Below, piece by piece: positions 11,620-20,271 of a stretch of 64,000 bases of DNA. The stretch's first letter is position 1, and every line of letters starts with the position of its first letter. This DNA is from Streptohalobacillus salinus (GTDB lineage: Bacteria; Bacillota; Bacilli; Bacillales; Amphibacillaceae). Below the pieces are notes generated by a model. It was not told the origin of the DNA, did not search any database, and saw only the letters and a list, made by a program, of their open reading frames with translations. The stretch covers positions 86,617 to 150,616 of the forward strand of contig NZ_QJJR01000006.1 in the NCBI RefSeq assembly GCF_003201605.1, given 5' to 3'. The translations under genes and the position numbers were made by a program.

Positions 11620-12918
11620 TTAGCTTAAGAAAATTAAGAACAATACGAAGATAACTGATAATGCCCACATAAGACCTGGAATCTCTTTTGCACGTCCACG
11701 TGCCGCCATTGTAATTGGATAAAAGGTAAAACCTACGGCAATTCCCGTCGCAATACTGTAAGCAAGTGGCATCATAATAATCGTTAGGAATGCTGGTACA
11801 GCAACTTCGATTTTATCCCATTCAATTTCTTTCAATGTTGACACCATCATGACCCCAACAATGATTAGGGCTGGTGCTGTTACAGCTCCGGTCACGACAC
11901 TAAGGAGTGGTGAGAAGAATAGCGCAAGTGCAAAGAATAGCGCTGTAAAGACCGATGTTAAACCAGAACGCCCACCTGCACCAACACCTGCTGCTGACTC
12001 AACATATGACGTTGTTGTTGATGTTCCTAAAATTGCCCCTGAAACTGTCGCAACCGAATCAGATAGTAACGCACGACCTGCACGTGGTAATTCATTGTTA
12101 CGCATTAAGCCTGCTTTTTCTGCAACCGCAACAAGTGTACCTGCTGTATCGAAAAAGTCAACGAATAAGAAGGTTAAAATTACACCGAGCATTTGTAACG
12201 TGAAGACATCTCCGAAGTTAGTGAATGCTTGACCAAATGTTGGTGCAATTGATGGTACCGAACCAAAGACTGCCGAAGGTAAGTCAATCAGACCAAAGAC
12301 AATCCCTGCAACTGCAGTGATAACCATTCCGTAAAAGACCCCACCACCAACTTTTAGGGCGATGAGAACAACTGTCACAACAAGTCCAAAGATAGCAAGA
12401 GCTGTATTACCGTTCGTGAAATCACCTAACGTAACAAGTGTTGCTGGATCAGCGACAATAATACCGGCATTTTGAAAACCAATAAAAGCGATGAATAAAC
12501 CAATACCACTACCAACCGCTAATTTTAATGTTGCTGGAATGCTATTGATGATTTTTTCACGAACACCTGATAATGTTAATACAATAAAGACGAGACCCGA
12601 TACTAAAACCCCACTTAATGCAGTTTCCCACGCAATACCATATGTACCGACAACCGTAAATGCGAAGAATGCGTTAAGTCCCATACCTGGTGCTAAAGCA
12701 ATCGGGTATTTTGCAAACAAGCCCATAACAAGTGTACCAATCACAGCTGAGAGTGCTGTTGCTACATATACAGCATCTGGGTCCATGCCCGCCGCTGCCA
12801 ACATGTCTGGATTGACGAATAAAATGTATGCCATTGCCAAGAAGGTCGTCAGACCCGCCATGAATTCTGTTCTTACGTTGGTACCTAACTCTTTTAGATT
12901 AAAATACTTTTCTAACAT
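11620..12918 (-). CDS. pbuG: PbuG-type hypoxanthine/guanine permease (NCS2/AzgA family)
   Basis: 432 residues from ATG at 12918 (MLEKYFNLKELGTNVRTEFMAG) behind GGGGAGAG. The AzgA-like motifs TFLAMAYILFVNPDML, FAKYPIALAPGMGLNAFFAFT and SDSVATVSGAILGTSTTTSYVES are intact, with about a dozen hydrophobic segments. It imports guanine and hypoxanthine by proton symport in known homologues. Its own guanine riboswitch and promoter lie upstream, so import and synthesis respond to the same ligand. The longer frame to 12963 runs into the leader terminator and is discarded. Confidence 0.93.
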   Translation of the reverse strand: MLEKYFNLKELGTNVRTEFMAGLTTFLAMAYILFVNPDMLAAAGMDPDAVYVATALSAVIGTLVMGLFAKYPIALAPGMGLNAFFAFTVVGTYGIAWETALSGVLVSGLVFIVLTLSGVREKIINSIPATLKLAVGSGIGLFIAFIGFQNAGIIVADPATLVTLGDFTNGNTALAIFGLVVTVVLIALKVGGGVFYGMVITAVAGIVFGLIDLPSAVFGSVPSIAPTFGQAFTNFGDVFTLQMLGVILTFLFVDFFDTAGTLVAVAEKAGLMRNNELPRAGRALLSDSVATVSGAILGTSTTTSYVESAAGVGAGGRSGLTSVFTALFFALALFFSPLLSVVTGAVTAPALIIVGVMMVSTLKEIEWDKIEVAVPAFLTIIMMPLAYSIATGIAVGFTFYPITMAARGRAKEIPGLMWALSVIFVLFLIFLS

Positions 12919-12952
12919 TAAAACTCTCCCCTTCTGTTTTTTCGTCGCTAAT

Positions 12953-12990
12953 AAAAAACACACCCATAGATTAATATAATCTTGAGTGTG
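12953..12990 (-). terminator. Leader terminator of pbuG
   Basis: On the minus strand CACACUC...GGGUGUG closes a hairpin followed by U6. It sits between the aptamer and the pbuG SD and is the expected output of the riboswitch. Confidence 0.8.
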
Positions 12991-13064
12991 CGATCTTCAT
13001 CAGAAGTAACGTTAATGAGAGAAGAATAAAATAAAATGCAAAATTGCAAGAATCCTTCATTAAC

Positions 13065-13136
13065 TTCTGCGTAGACAGACCATTTACGGTGGTCGGTAGA
13101 AACTCATGAGCCCTATTCTCAAGATTATACGACGAA
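13065..13136 (-). ncRNA. Purine riboswitch of pbuG, with an altered J3/1
   Basis: The minus strand carries GUAUAAUC, P2 with loop AAUAGGG, UUUCUACC, and P3 with loop CCGUAAA, all canonical. The 3' side reads UGGUC-U-GUCUAC. Compared with the standard ...GACUAU there is one extra U before the P3-closing G (complement of 13077), and the usual A next to the ligand-binding C is U (complement of 13075). The ligand-pairing C itself is kept. P1 has four inner pairs, then two mismatches, then three more pairs. Confidence 0.88.
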
Positions 13137-13163
13137 ATATATTTTGTTTTGAATACAAAACTT

Positions 13164-13192
13164 ATCATACAAGTTTATTCAGAAGGCGTCAA
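13164..13192 (-). promoter_or_regulatory. Promoter of pbuG
   Basis: On the minus strand TTGACG (13187-13192), a 17-nt spacer and TATGAT (13164-13169) lie just upstream of the aptamer. Confidence 0.75.
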
Positions 13193-13211
13193 GAGCAAAA
13201 GCGAATATTTT

Positions 13212-13244
13212 TAAAAAAAGAGATACCCAACGTTCGGGTATCCC
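13212..13244 (-). terminator. Terminator of the ABC exporter operon
   Basis: On the minus strand GGGATACCC...GGGTATCTC is followed by T7. It lies about 50 nt after the permease stop and before the pbuG promoter. Confidence 0.85.
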
Positions 13245-13291
13245 TTTCCTTTTACACATTCTAACAATCGATCAAAACCGAACGTTAGGCT

Positions 13292-16200
13292 TTATTCATT
13301 TGACTTTAATGCTTCAATCATGTCGACACCTTTTAGTTTACGGTGCATCAACCACATTACGAGCGTTGAAAAGACTAAAGTAAGTACGGCTGCATAAAGA
13401 TAACTCGACCAATGTAAGCTTGGGTTAAACATCATGTTATCCATCGATGCGGTATCGAGCACAAAGATATGAAGCAGTCGGCCAAACAGAGCACCAACAA
13501 CGATCCCCATTAACGTTAAAATAATGTTCTCTCGATAAATATACATCGTCACTTCATTATCGTAAAAACCTAAGACTTTGATCGTTGATAGCTCCCTAAT
13601 CCGTTCCGAGACATTAATGTTAGTTAAATTGTAGAGCACAATAAAGGCCAGACCTGCTGCCGCAACAATTAGAACAATGACAACAATATTTAAACTTTCC
13701 ATCGAATCTTCGAACAGATTGAGCATGGATTGGTTAAAGCTTACAGTAACCACGTAATCTTGATCACTCAAGGTATCAGCTAATGCTTGTTCAAAATCAG
13801 CATCATACGTATACGTTAATAACTCGGCATTGTATCCAATTGAGCCCGATGCCATCGTCTCTTGATAAACGTCTGGACTCATGTAGAGGTAATGGCCAGC
13901 ATAATTTTCTATAATCGCACCCACCTCAACTTGATACTCAACATTATCTGGATCGGTGAAGGTTAGCTCATCACCCGGCTCGATATCAAAGAGTGTTGCA
14001 AGTTTTTCGGTCACAATTGCGCCTTCTTTATCCAATTGATAGCTTTCACTTGATAAACGGTTCTCAAGTTGCACAAAATCAGGTAATCGTTCTGGATTTT
14101 CAGGTACGAATAACGTTACGTTTTGCGTCGTCGTACCTGTCTCACTTACTTCAAGTGCTTCTTGATAAACAGATAAAGCTGATTCAATCGCTTCTTCATC
14201 ATTGATTATCGACCGGTAAGCTGATTTACTCGACTCATCCGCTTCATTATCAAGTGCGACAACAGCTTCGTATTGCATCACTTTACCAAATTGCAAGTCA
14301 ACAATACCTTCAACTGCCCCTTTTAGACCAAAGCCAGTAATAATTAACGCTGCACATCCGCTGATCCCAATTACAGTCATCAGCATGCGTTGTTTATAAC
14401 GGAATAAATTACGGGCGGTGACTTTCTGCATGAAATTCATCCGGCGCCATAAAGGTGTAAGACGTTCGACTAAAATACGCTTCCCGCTTTTCGGTGCTTT
14501 TGGTCGCATTAATACAGCTGGATTACTCTTCAAATCTTGTCTTAAGACATACCAGGCAGTGATTAGACTTGAGAATAATGCAATTCCGATTGAAATTAAA
14601 GCAAATGACCAGTAAAAACCAAGCGCAAGTGGCGGTAGATCGTAAAGAATCTTATAGGCATTAAAGATGACCTTAGGAAGTAGAGTGTAACCTAGCACTA
14701 AGCCCAGGAGTGCACCAATCATGCTGGCTGATAATGCATACAGGTAATACTTCTTCTGTATGTCACGATCAGAATATCCGAGCGCTTTTAACGTCCCCAT
14801 CTCAACACGCTGTTCTTCAATCATCCGTGTTACCGTTGTTAAGGTAACGAGTGCAGCAATTAAGAAGAAAACCACAGGGAAAATTGTGGCCAAGTCACTC
14901 ATTCGTTCTGCGTTATCTTCATATTCAACGAGTTGGCCATTATCGTGGCGAACATTCACATAATAGGTCGGTGCCTCTAATGTTCGCAATTCTTCCTCAG
15001 CATCAGCGATTTCAGTACGCGCATCACTGATCTCTTCTTCTGCCTCAGCTCTTTCTTCATTAAAGGTGGCTAGACCTTCCTCATAATCAATCTCACCTTG
15101 CTCGATATCCGCCTCTGCTTCTTCAAGTTCGGCTACCGCCTGATCATACTCATACCAACCTTGGTCAAGTTCAGTACGCGCCTCCTCAAGCTCACGCTCG
15201 GTTTGAGCGACCTGACGATCTAATTGTTCTCTTCCGTTTTCTATCTCTTGTTTACCGGCCTCAATTTCCGCAAGATTTCCTTCTAATTGGTCCTGTTGAT
15301 TCATTAATTCATTGCGTTGTTCAGTCACAGCTTCTAAATTTGTGCGAATCTCGCTTAATGCTTCATTTAGACCCGTTTCAGCACCTGAGATAAAGGTATT
15401 GATTTCCGCTTCTGTAACCTCATCAGCAAAGTACCCGGTAAGTAAATCTGATAGAGCCACTTCATTGTACACAACGGATGACGTCTCATTAATCCAATCT
15501 TGACGCATTTGTTCAGTTATTAAATCCTCAGGGACTTCATATAATTCACGAAGTTGCTGATCTAATGACCGTAGTGCATCACGTTCATCTAATAACGCTG
15601 TTTCTTGTTCAACTAAAGTAATGTAAGGCTCTTGTAGTTCACGCAGTCCTGCTTCAACTTCAGCTATGCCGTCCCTGACCGCTGTTTCATTTTCTGAAAG
15701 ACGCGCAGCTTGCTGATCAAGTTCAGCACAGGCATCTGCAATTTCTTCTTCAAATGCCTGCACGCCAGCACGATAGTCTTGTTCAGCCTGATCAAGCTCT
15801 ACATAAGCGTCCTCTAGTTCTTGTTGTCCCGCCTCTAGTTCACCGCGACCATCTTCGAGCTCGGCTTCTGCTTCAACGAGCTCTTGTTCAGCATCTAGAA
15901 GCTCTTGTTCTGCTGCTTCAATCTCAGCACGGGCATCTTCGAGCTCGCGTTGACCTTCCTCACGAATTTCATCAATACGACCGCTACCGGCCGCAATTAA
16001 TTGGGGTTCATAGTCTTCCTTATAGCTAAGACTTAAATCTTTATACGTCTCACCATACATCGATAAATCCGCTAAACGATCAAAGGTAACAAATAAATCT
16101 GTGTAGACCTCCATTTGAAACGCATCTTCATTAACGACGGCAAAAGCATCAATCTGTCCACGTCCAATTGTTGTTTGACCTCTTGAATCATTGGTAATAT

Positions 16201-16741
16201 AACGTGGACTTGTGACAAAGCCGACAACGGTAAAAGTTGATTCTGCGACAGATTCAGATAAATCCTCACTTGACTGACCACTATAAATTGAGACCTCGTC
16301 ACCTAATTGATACCGGTGCGTCAGCACATCGTTATGATCAAGCGCAATTTCATCAGCTGCTTCTGGCAGTCGACCTTCATTGACTTCATACTGGTTTATG
16401 TGATTGTCTTCGGCATAGCTGATTAGCTTTACGACCAGTCGATCGACACCAAACAGCACATCTTTGCTGTAGCCTGCTTCATATCGGTCAACCGCCTCGT
16501 CTGCTTCAAATAAAGCAAGTTCTTCTTCATCAATACCGTAATTCGACTGTACATGCATATCATACAATTGCTGCTCCGTAAAATATTGATTTGCTGTTTT
16601 TAGCATGTTTGGTCCAGTGGCCTGTAAACCCGAGAAGAAGCCAACACCTAGAAGAATTAAGGTTAGGATAGAAAGGAAGCGTGCTTTTGATGAGGTGATT
16701 TCTCGCCAAATCAATTTGTGTAATGCTGTTTTTTTAGCCAT
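13292..16741 (-). CDS. FtsX-family ABC permease with a giant extracellular coiled coil
   Basis: 1149 residues. One membrane helix lies near residues 22-42. A long outside region follows, including about residues 254-586 of Glu/Ala/Leu heptads with acidic spacing, broken near the middle by a less helical part. An FtsX module starts about residue 612 (FPVVFFLIAALVTL and MGTLKALGYSDRDIQ). A second begins about 770 (ARNLFRYKQRMLMTVIGISG) with its last helices after about 1010, ending with TIKVLGFYDNEV and the final helices. This two-FtsX layout resembles permeases that extract lipids or peptides, or act as mechanotransmitters, rather than importers. The neighbour is its ATPase. Substrate unknown. 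Confidence 0.85.
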   Translation of the reverse strand: MAKKTALHKLIWREITSSKARFLSILTLILLGVGFFSGLQATGPNMLKTANQYFTEQQLYDMHVQSNYGIDEEELALFEADEAVDRYEAGYSKDVLFGVDRLVVKLISYAEDNHINQYEVNEGRLPEAADEIALDHNDVLTHRYQLGDEVSIYSGQSSEDLSESVAESTFTVVGFVTSPRYITNDSRGQTTIGRGQIDAFAVVNEDAFQMEVYTDLFVTFDRLADLSMYGETYKDLSLSYKEDYEPQLIAAGSGRIDEIREEGQRELEDARAEIEAAEQELLDAEQELVEAEAELEDGRGELEAGQQELEDAYVELDQAEQDYRAGVQAFEEEIADACAELDQQAARLSENETAVRDGIAEVEAGLRELQEPYITLVEQETALLDERDALRSLDQQLRELYEVPEDLITEQMRQDWINETSSVVYNEVALSDLLTGYFADEVTEAEINTFISGAETGLNEALSEIRTNLEAVTEQRNELMNQQDQLEGNLAEIEAGKQEIENGREQLDRQVAQTERELEEARTELDQGWYEYDQAVAELEEAEADIEQGEIDYEEGLATFNEERAEAEEEISDARTEIADAEEELRTLEAPTYYVNVRHDNGQLVEYEDNAERMSDLATIFPVVFFLIAALVTLTTVTRMIEEQRVEMGTLKALGYSDRDIQKKYYLYALSASMIGALLGLVLGYTLLPKVIFNAYKILYDLPPLALGFYWSFALISIGIALFSSLITAWYVLRQDLKSNPAVLMRPKAPKSGKRILVERLTPLWRRMNFMQKVTARNLFRYKQRMLMTVIGISGCAALIITGFGLKGAVEGIVDLQFGKVMQYEAVVALDNEADESSKSAYRSIINDEEAIESALSVYQEALEVSETGTTTQNVTLFVPENPERLPDFVQLENRLSSESYQLDKEGAIVTEKLATLFDIEPGDELTFTDPDNVEYQVEVGAIIENYAGHYLYMSPDVYQETMASGSIGYNAELLTYTYDADFEQALADTLSDQDYVVTVSFNQSMLNLFEDSMESLNIVVIVLIVAAAGLAFIVLYNLTNINVSERIRELSTIKVLGFYDNEVTMYIYRENIILTLMGIVVGALFGRLLHIFVLDTASMDNMMFNPSLHWSSYLYAAVLTLVFSTLVMWLMHRKLKGVDMIEALKSNE

Positions 16742-16753
16742 GATTGCTCCTTC

Positions 16754-17455
16754 CTACCATTCTATCTCATCCACAGAACGCGGATGTGGATTCTCGACAA
16801 TTTCTCTTACTTTTGCATCATTTATGTAGATCACCCGGTTTGCCATTGGGGCAATTTGTGAGTTATGGGTAATCACAATAACCGTTGTATTAAAGTCTTG
16901 TGCAGTTTTTTGTAATAACCGCAAAATTTGTTTTCCGGTTTCGAAGTCAAGAGCTCCCGTTGGTTCATCGCACAACAATAGCTTCGGATTTTTAGCAAGC
17001 GCTCGCGCAATTGCAACACGCTGTTGTTCACCACCAGATAACTGCGCTGGAAAATTATCTTTTCGTCCTGTTAACCCTACACTCTCCATGACCTCGTCAA
17101 CATCTAAGGCGTCTGGTGAAATCTGACTTGCAAGTTCTACATTTTCTCGTGCTGTTAAATTAGGCACTAAGTTATAAAACTGAAAAACAAAGCCGACATC
17201 ATCACGACGATAGGTCGTTAGCGCCTTCTTTGAATACTTACTAATATCATTACCATCGACTAGGATTTGACCCTCATTCGGTGAATCCATCCCACCTAAA
17301 ATGTTTAAAACCGTTGATTTACCAGCACCACTTGGTCCAAGTATAATTGCAAATTCTCCTTGTTCAATATCAAAGGTGATGCCGTTGTTGGCAACGATAG
17401 TATTTTCTCCCATTTGGTAACGTTTATATTCATCAATCACACTTACATAACTCAT
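16754..17455 (-). CDS. ABC transporter ATP-binding protein (MacB/LolD type)
   Basis: 233 residues. Walker [10 protein letters not shown] (about residues 41-49), Q-loop [13 protein letters not shown], signature [19 protein letters not shown], Walker [13 protein letters not shown] and the H-loop VIVITHN are all present. The [20 protein letters not shown] sequence is characteristic of the MacB/LolD class that drives FtsX permeases. It lies 12 nt upstream of the coiled-coil permease and is surely its partner. Confidence 0.93.
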   Translation of the reverse strand: MSYVSVIDEYKRYQMGENTIVANNGITFDIEQGEFAIILGPSGAGKSTVLNILGGMDSPNEGQILVDGNDISKYSKKALTTYRRDDVGFVFQFYNLVPNLTARENVELASQISPDALDVDEVMESVGLTGRKDNFPAQLSGGEQQRVAIARALAKNPKLLLCDEPTGALDFETGKQILRLLQKTAQDFNTTVIVITHNSQIAPMANRVIYINDAKVREIVENPHPRSVDEIEW

Positions 17456-17849
17456 AACTTTCTTCCCCTCCAGGCTGTTCGATTATGTAATGACAAGCCC
17501 CTACTATGCTTTTTGCCTGCTACTCATAGTCTTCATCGTGTAAAACTAATACGTTACGGCATGAAACACGGGTAAAATCATCTACACTTAGTATATCATA
17601 ATTCTTTCTTGTGACAGTTTGATTTTGCTTAGTCGGGGATAGAAAAGCACAGATAAAACATTTACAGGAATGGCCTATCCTTATCAGATCTTATCCGATT
17701 CCCCTCCGTTTTGCGCGCCGTTTTCATAGAAAAAGCAAAAGCAAAAAGAAACGATTAAGTTCGTTTGTACAGCTATCTCAATGATATACAATAAAGCTCC
17801 GAATAACTGAATCTGTTTATCAGTTACTCGGAGCTCTATCTCTGTTTAC
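17456..17849. other. Intergenic region between ABC operon and mscL
   Basis: 394 nt. It holds a plausible minus-strand promoter for the ABC operon (CTGTCA from 17612-17617, TATACT from 17590-17595, 16-nt spacer) and, at its right end, the mscL hairpin. I see no gene in the remainder. Confidence 0.45.
17790..17835 (-). terminator. Hairpin terminator after mscL
   Basis: AGCTCCGAATAACTGA and TCAGTTACTCGGAGCT form a stem with one mismatch, 15 nt past the mscL stop. The T tract on the minus strand is short (TTTATT), so termination strength is uncertain. Confidence 0.65.
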
Positions 17850-18233
17850 TCAATTTGTTTTTAACAAGTCACGAATTTCAGTTAGTAATTCTTCTTCTTT
17901 TGTCGGTAAAATTGGCGCTGCTGGTTTTTCAGCTTCTTTCTTCTTCAGTTTTGTCAAGAGATGTACCACGCTAAAAATAACAAAAGCGACAATTAGGAAA
18001 TTCACCACTGCTTGAATAAACAGACCGACCATAATCGGCGTTTGATTAATCGTTACGGTGATTGCACTGAAGTCAGGTGCACCAAAAATTGCCGCTATAA
18101 TTGGCATAACCATGTCATGTACAAATGATTGAACAATCGCATTAAATGCCGCGCCAATAATAACTGCAATCGCAAGATCAAGTACATTTCCACGGAGTGC
18201 AAATGCTTTAAACTCTTTTAAATAATTACTCAC
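17850..18233 (-). CDS. mscL: MscL, large-conductance mechanosensitive channel
   Basis: 127 residues, normal length. The N-terminal amphipathic helix and TM1 (FALRGNVLDLAIAVIIGAAFNAIV), the periplasm-facing loop and TM2 (VGLFIQAVVNFLIVAFVIFSVV) are followed by a charged C-terminal bundle (KEAEKPAAP...EELLTEIRDLL). It opens on sudden hypo-osmotic shock to release solutes. Single gene with its own hairpin. Confidence 0.96.
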   Translation of the reverse strand: MSNYLKEFKAFALRGNVLDLAIAVIIGAAFNAIVQSFVHDMVMPIIAAIFGAPDFSAITVTINQTPIMVGLFIQAVVNFLIVAFVIFSVVHLLTKLKKKEAEKPAAPILPTKEEELLTEIRDLLKTN

Positions 18234-18579
18234 TAAACTTCCTCCTCCAGATAAATGGCTTTAATACTAGTAGTTTAATCGATTATGACGCCTCTGTCGA
18301 TGATGATAAACAGTATTTCCATTATTCCCGTTAAGCCAGACAAAAATCATCCGCTCACATTAAAAATCTATACAAATATTTATACATAACTTATACAACT
18401 ATATGTATAGTAAACTTACATATATTCCTTTTTTGCTTATGCCCATTGATTCATTTTCTGAATTTTAAGACAAATAATGTTTTGACTTCAAAGTAACTTG
18501 GTATAGTACAGGTGTAAAGCAGAATAGCAATCTTTCCCCACTACTGCTTTACAAAAATAAAAAACAGGAGATGATTAAG
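18234..18579 (+). promoter_or_regulatory. Upstream region of the DUF4397 gene with leader hairpin
   Basis: 346 nt. An extended -10 element (TGGTATAGT, 18499-18507) follows TTGACT at 18482-18487, but their spacing (14 nt) is short. Downstream, TGTAAAGCAG (18513-18522) and CTGCTTTACA (18544-18553) form a 10-bp stem with a 21-nt loop near the 5' end of the mRNA, which could stabilise it. GGAG at 18567-18570 sets the start at 18580. Nothing else is evident. Confidence 0.5.
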
Positions 18580-19389
18580 ATGAAAAAAGTAAAAGTACTG
18601 TCGGTTGTTGCCTTAAGTTTATTACTGTTGTCATTGTTTAATTTACCTGTCTTTGCTGATAATCATGGTGAAGGGGCTATGGTTCGTGTTTTACACGCAT
18701 CGCCAGATGCACCAGCGGTTGATGTCTATGTGAATGGAGAAGTTGCTGTTGAGAATGCTGCTTTTAAAGATATTACCGGGTACCTTGAATTACCAGCAGG
18801 AGAACATGATGTTGCGATTCACGCAGCCGGTGCTGAGGAAGCTGTCTACGAACAAGCATTAACTGTCGAAGCAGGTACACATTATACTGTTGCTGCGGTA
18901 GACTTACTTGAGGGGGATAACTTCCGCTTAGAAGCCTTTGTTGATGATAACACAGTGCCAGATGGAAAAACTAAAATTCGGATTGGTCACCTATCACCTG
19001 GTGCACCAGCGGTTGATGTAGGCTTAGTTGGTGGTGATGCACTAGTTGAAGGCGCAGAATTCTTTGCAGTCACTGATTACCTTGAACTCGATCCAGCAAC
19101 GTATGACCTCGAGATACGTGCAGCTGGTACAGCAGATGCTGTGTTAGACCTATCTGGTACGACACTTGAAGCAGATACTGTTTACTCTGCCTATGCTGTC
19201 GGCGCGGATGCAAGTGCACTTGATGTCGTGCTCGTTGCCGATGATGCTTACGAAATGCCAGACCAAATGCCTCAAACTGGTTTCGGAACAACAACAAATG
19301 GTATTTCAAGTTCATTAATCATGAGTTTAATCGCCTTTGGGGGCCTTGTACTCTTTGTTGCAACTAGAAAACATGCGTTCAATCGATAA
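18580..19389 (+). CDS. DUF4397 surface protein with MPQTG cell-wall sorting signal
   Basis: 269 residues from ATG at 18580, which lies 9 nt after GGAG; an in-frame ATG at 18571 touches the SD and is unlikely. A signal peptide (residues 1-26, ending VFA) is followed by two DUF4397 repeats: about 33-125 (VRVLHASPDAPAVDVYVNG) and about 132-225 (IRIGHLSPGAPAVDVGLVG). MPQTG (230-234), a hydrophobic helix (about 243-261) and the short tail RKHAFNR form a sorting signal in which Met replaces the usual Leu. Very acidic, fitting an exposed wall protein. The next gene is a sortase overlapping its end. Confidence 0.88.
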   Translation: MKKVKVLSVVALSLLLLSLFNLPVFADNHGEGAMVRVLHASPDAPAVDVYVNGEVAVENAAFKDITGYLELPAGEHDVAIHAAGAEEAVYEQALTVEAGTHYTVAAVDLLEGDNFRLEAFVDDNTVPDGKTKIRIGHLSPGAPAVDVGLVGGDALVEGAEFFAVTDYLELDPATYDLEIRAAGTADAVLDLSGTTLEADTVYSAYAVGADASALDVVLVADDAYEMPDQMPQTGFGTTTNGISSSLIMSLIAFGGLVLFVATRKHAFNR

Positions 19390-20053
19390 ATTAATCATTT
19401 TGGGTTTAAGCGTGATGCTTCTGCTTAGTTTAAGTCAGTTCATTGCTGAAACCGTCGAAGATACTGCTTATGCCGCTACCTTAACAAGTCAACAGGCTAA
19501 CCAGCGCACAGTCTTTCAACCGACATTCAAGTCTGATGGTTGGGACCGTTCAGAAACTGCATCAGTAAGAACACTTGCATTGACACCAGTGAGGTCGGGC
19601 CCCGCTGGGGTGATACCCCACCGATTAACAATCCCGTCACTTCACATCGATGCAGCAATTGAACGTGTCGGCATAGCAGCCGACGGTAAAATGGGTGTCC
19701 CTGATGACGGTGATAACGTCGGTTGGTTTGAAAAAGGACCACAACCCGGTGCCAGTGGTCAAGCCGTTTTAGCTGGACATGTCGATGACCAAGGTGGTGC
19801 CGCTGTCTTTTATCACCTCAGTGACTTAGCGCTTGGTGATGTTGTTCATATTCATGATGATAAAGGACAGCAAGTGACCTTTAAGGTAATCGACAAAGCT
19901 GTTTATCCGTATGACACCACAGCAGTTGCTGATGTTTTCGGCCCCAGCAGCGATACACGTTTAAACCTAATCACCTGCACAGGTGAGTTTGATCAACAAG
20001 CGCGGACCCACCGGGAACGCCTAGTTGTTTTCACTGAACGTGTAACTCATTAA
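19373..20053 (+). CDS. Sortase (class D/F-like), likely dedicated to the DUF4397 protein
   Basis: 226 residues from ATG at 19373, overlapping the DUF4397 gene by 17 nt; a TTG at 19337 is in frame but less likely. An N-terminal membrane anchor (residues 6-24) is followed by a linker and a catalytic domain: IPHRLTIPSLHIDAAIERVG, H136 in VLAGHVDD, C202 in LITCTG, and R216 in ERLVVF. The catalytic triad is complete. The short GHVD-type domain resembles the class F group. The overlap implies co-translation with its substrate. Confidence 0.88.
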   Translation: MRSIDKLIILGLSVMLLLSLSQFIAETVEDTAYAATLTSQQANQRTVFQPTFKSDGWDRSETASVRTLALTPVRSGPAGVIPHRLTIPSLHIDAAIERVGIAADGKMGVPDDGDNVGWFEKGPQPGASGQAVLAGHVDDQGGAAVFYHLSDLALGDVVHIHDDKGQQVTFKVIDKAVYPYDTTAVADVFGPSSDTRLNLITCTGEFDQQARTHRERLVVFTERVTH

Positions 20054-20056
20054 CAC

Positions 20057-20100
20057 ACACCAATCAACCTTAATCAATACTTGGGTTGATTGGTGTTTTA
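20057..20100 (+). terminator. Terminator of the DUF4397-sortase operon
   Basis: ACACCAATCAACC and GGGTTGATTGGTGT form a stem followed by TTTTA, a few nt after the sortase stop. Confidence 0.85.
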
Positions 20101-20271
20101 TGTTGAGTGACCCAATCCACCAACTATAGGATTGATTTTTCACTTTATTAAATCCTATTTACTAACGCAGGACCACTCAACCAAAATAAAAAGGGCCTAT
20201 CAAGTGAAGGTAAACGTCAGTACATGTTATACTGTATAAGTAAAATAACTAACATCAAAGGAGTTTTTTAA

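Noticed and set aside
11849..12232. A 127-codon plus-strand frame opposite pbuG
   Set aside because: Antisense shadow of a strongly conserved transporter gene.
12971..13168. A 65-codon frame within the pbuG leader
   Set aside because: It spans the riboswitch and promoter; the RNA explanation accounts for the sequence.
13229..13286. CGAACGTT words on both sides near the pbuG promoter, like PurBoxes
   Set aside because: Orientation and spacing (about 32 bp, pointing away from each other) do not fit known PurR sites, and one lies inside the ABC terminator stem.
15000..15980. Repetitive Glu/Ala-rich DNA, considered as a tandem repeat or CRISPR-like array
   Set aside because: The repetition is at the heptad level in one coding frame, not exact DNA repeats with spacers; it is a coiled coil.
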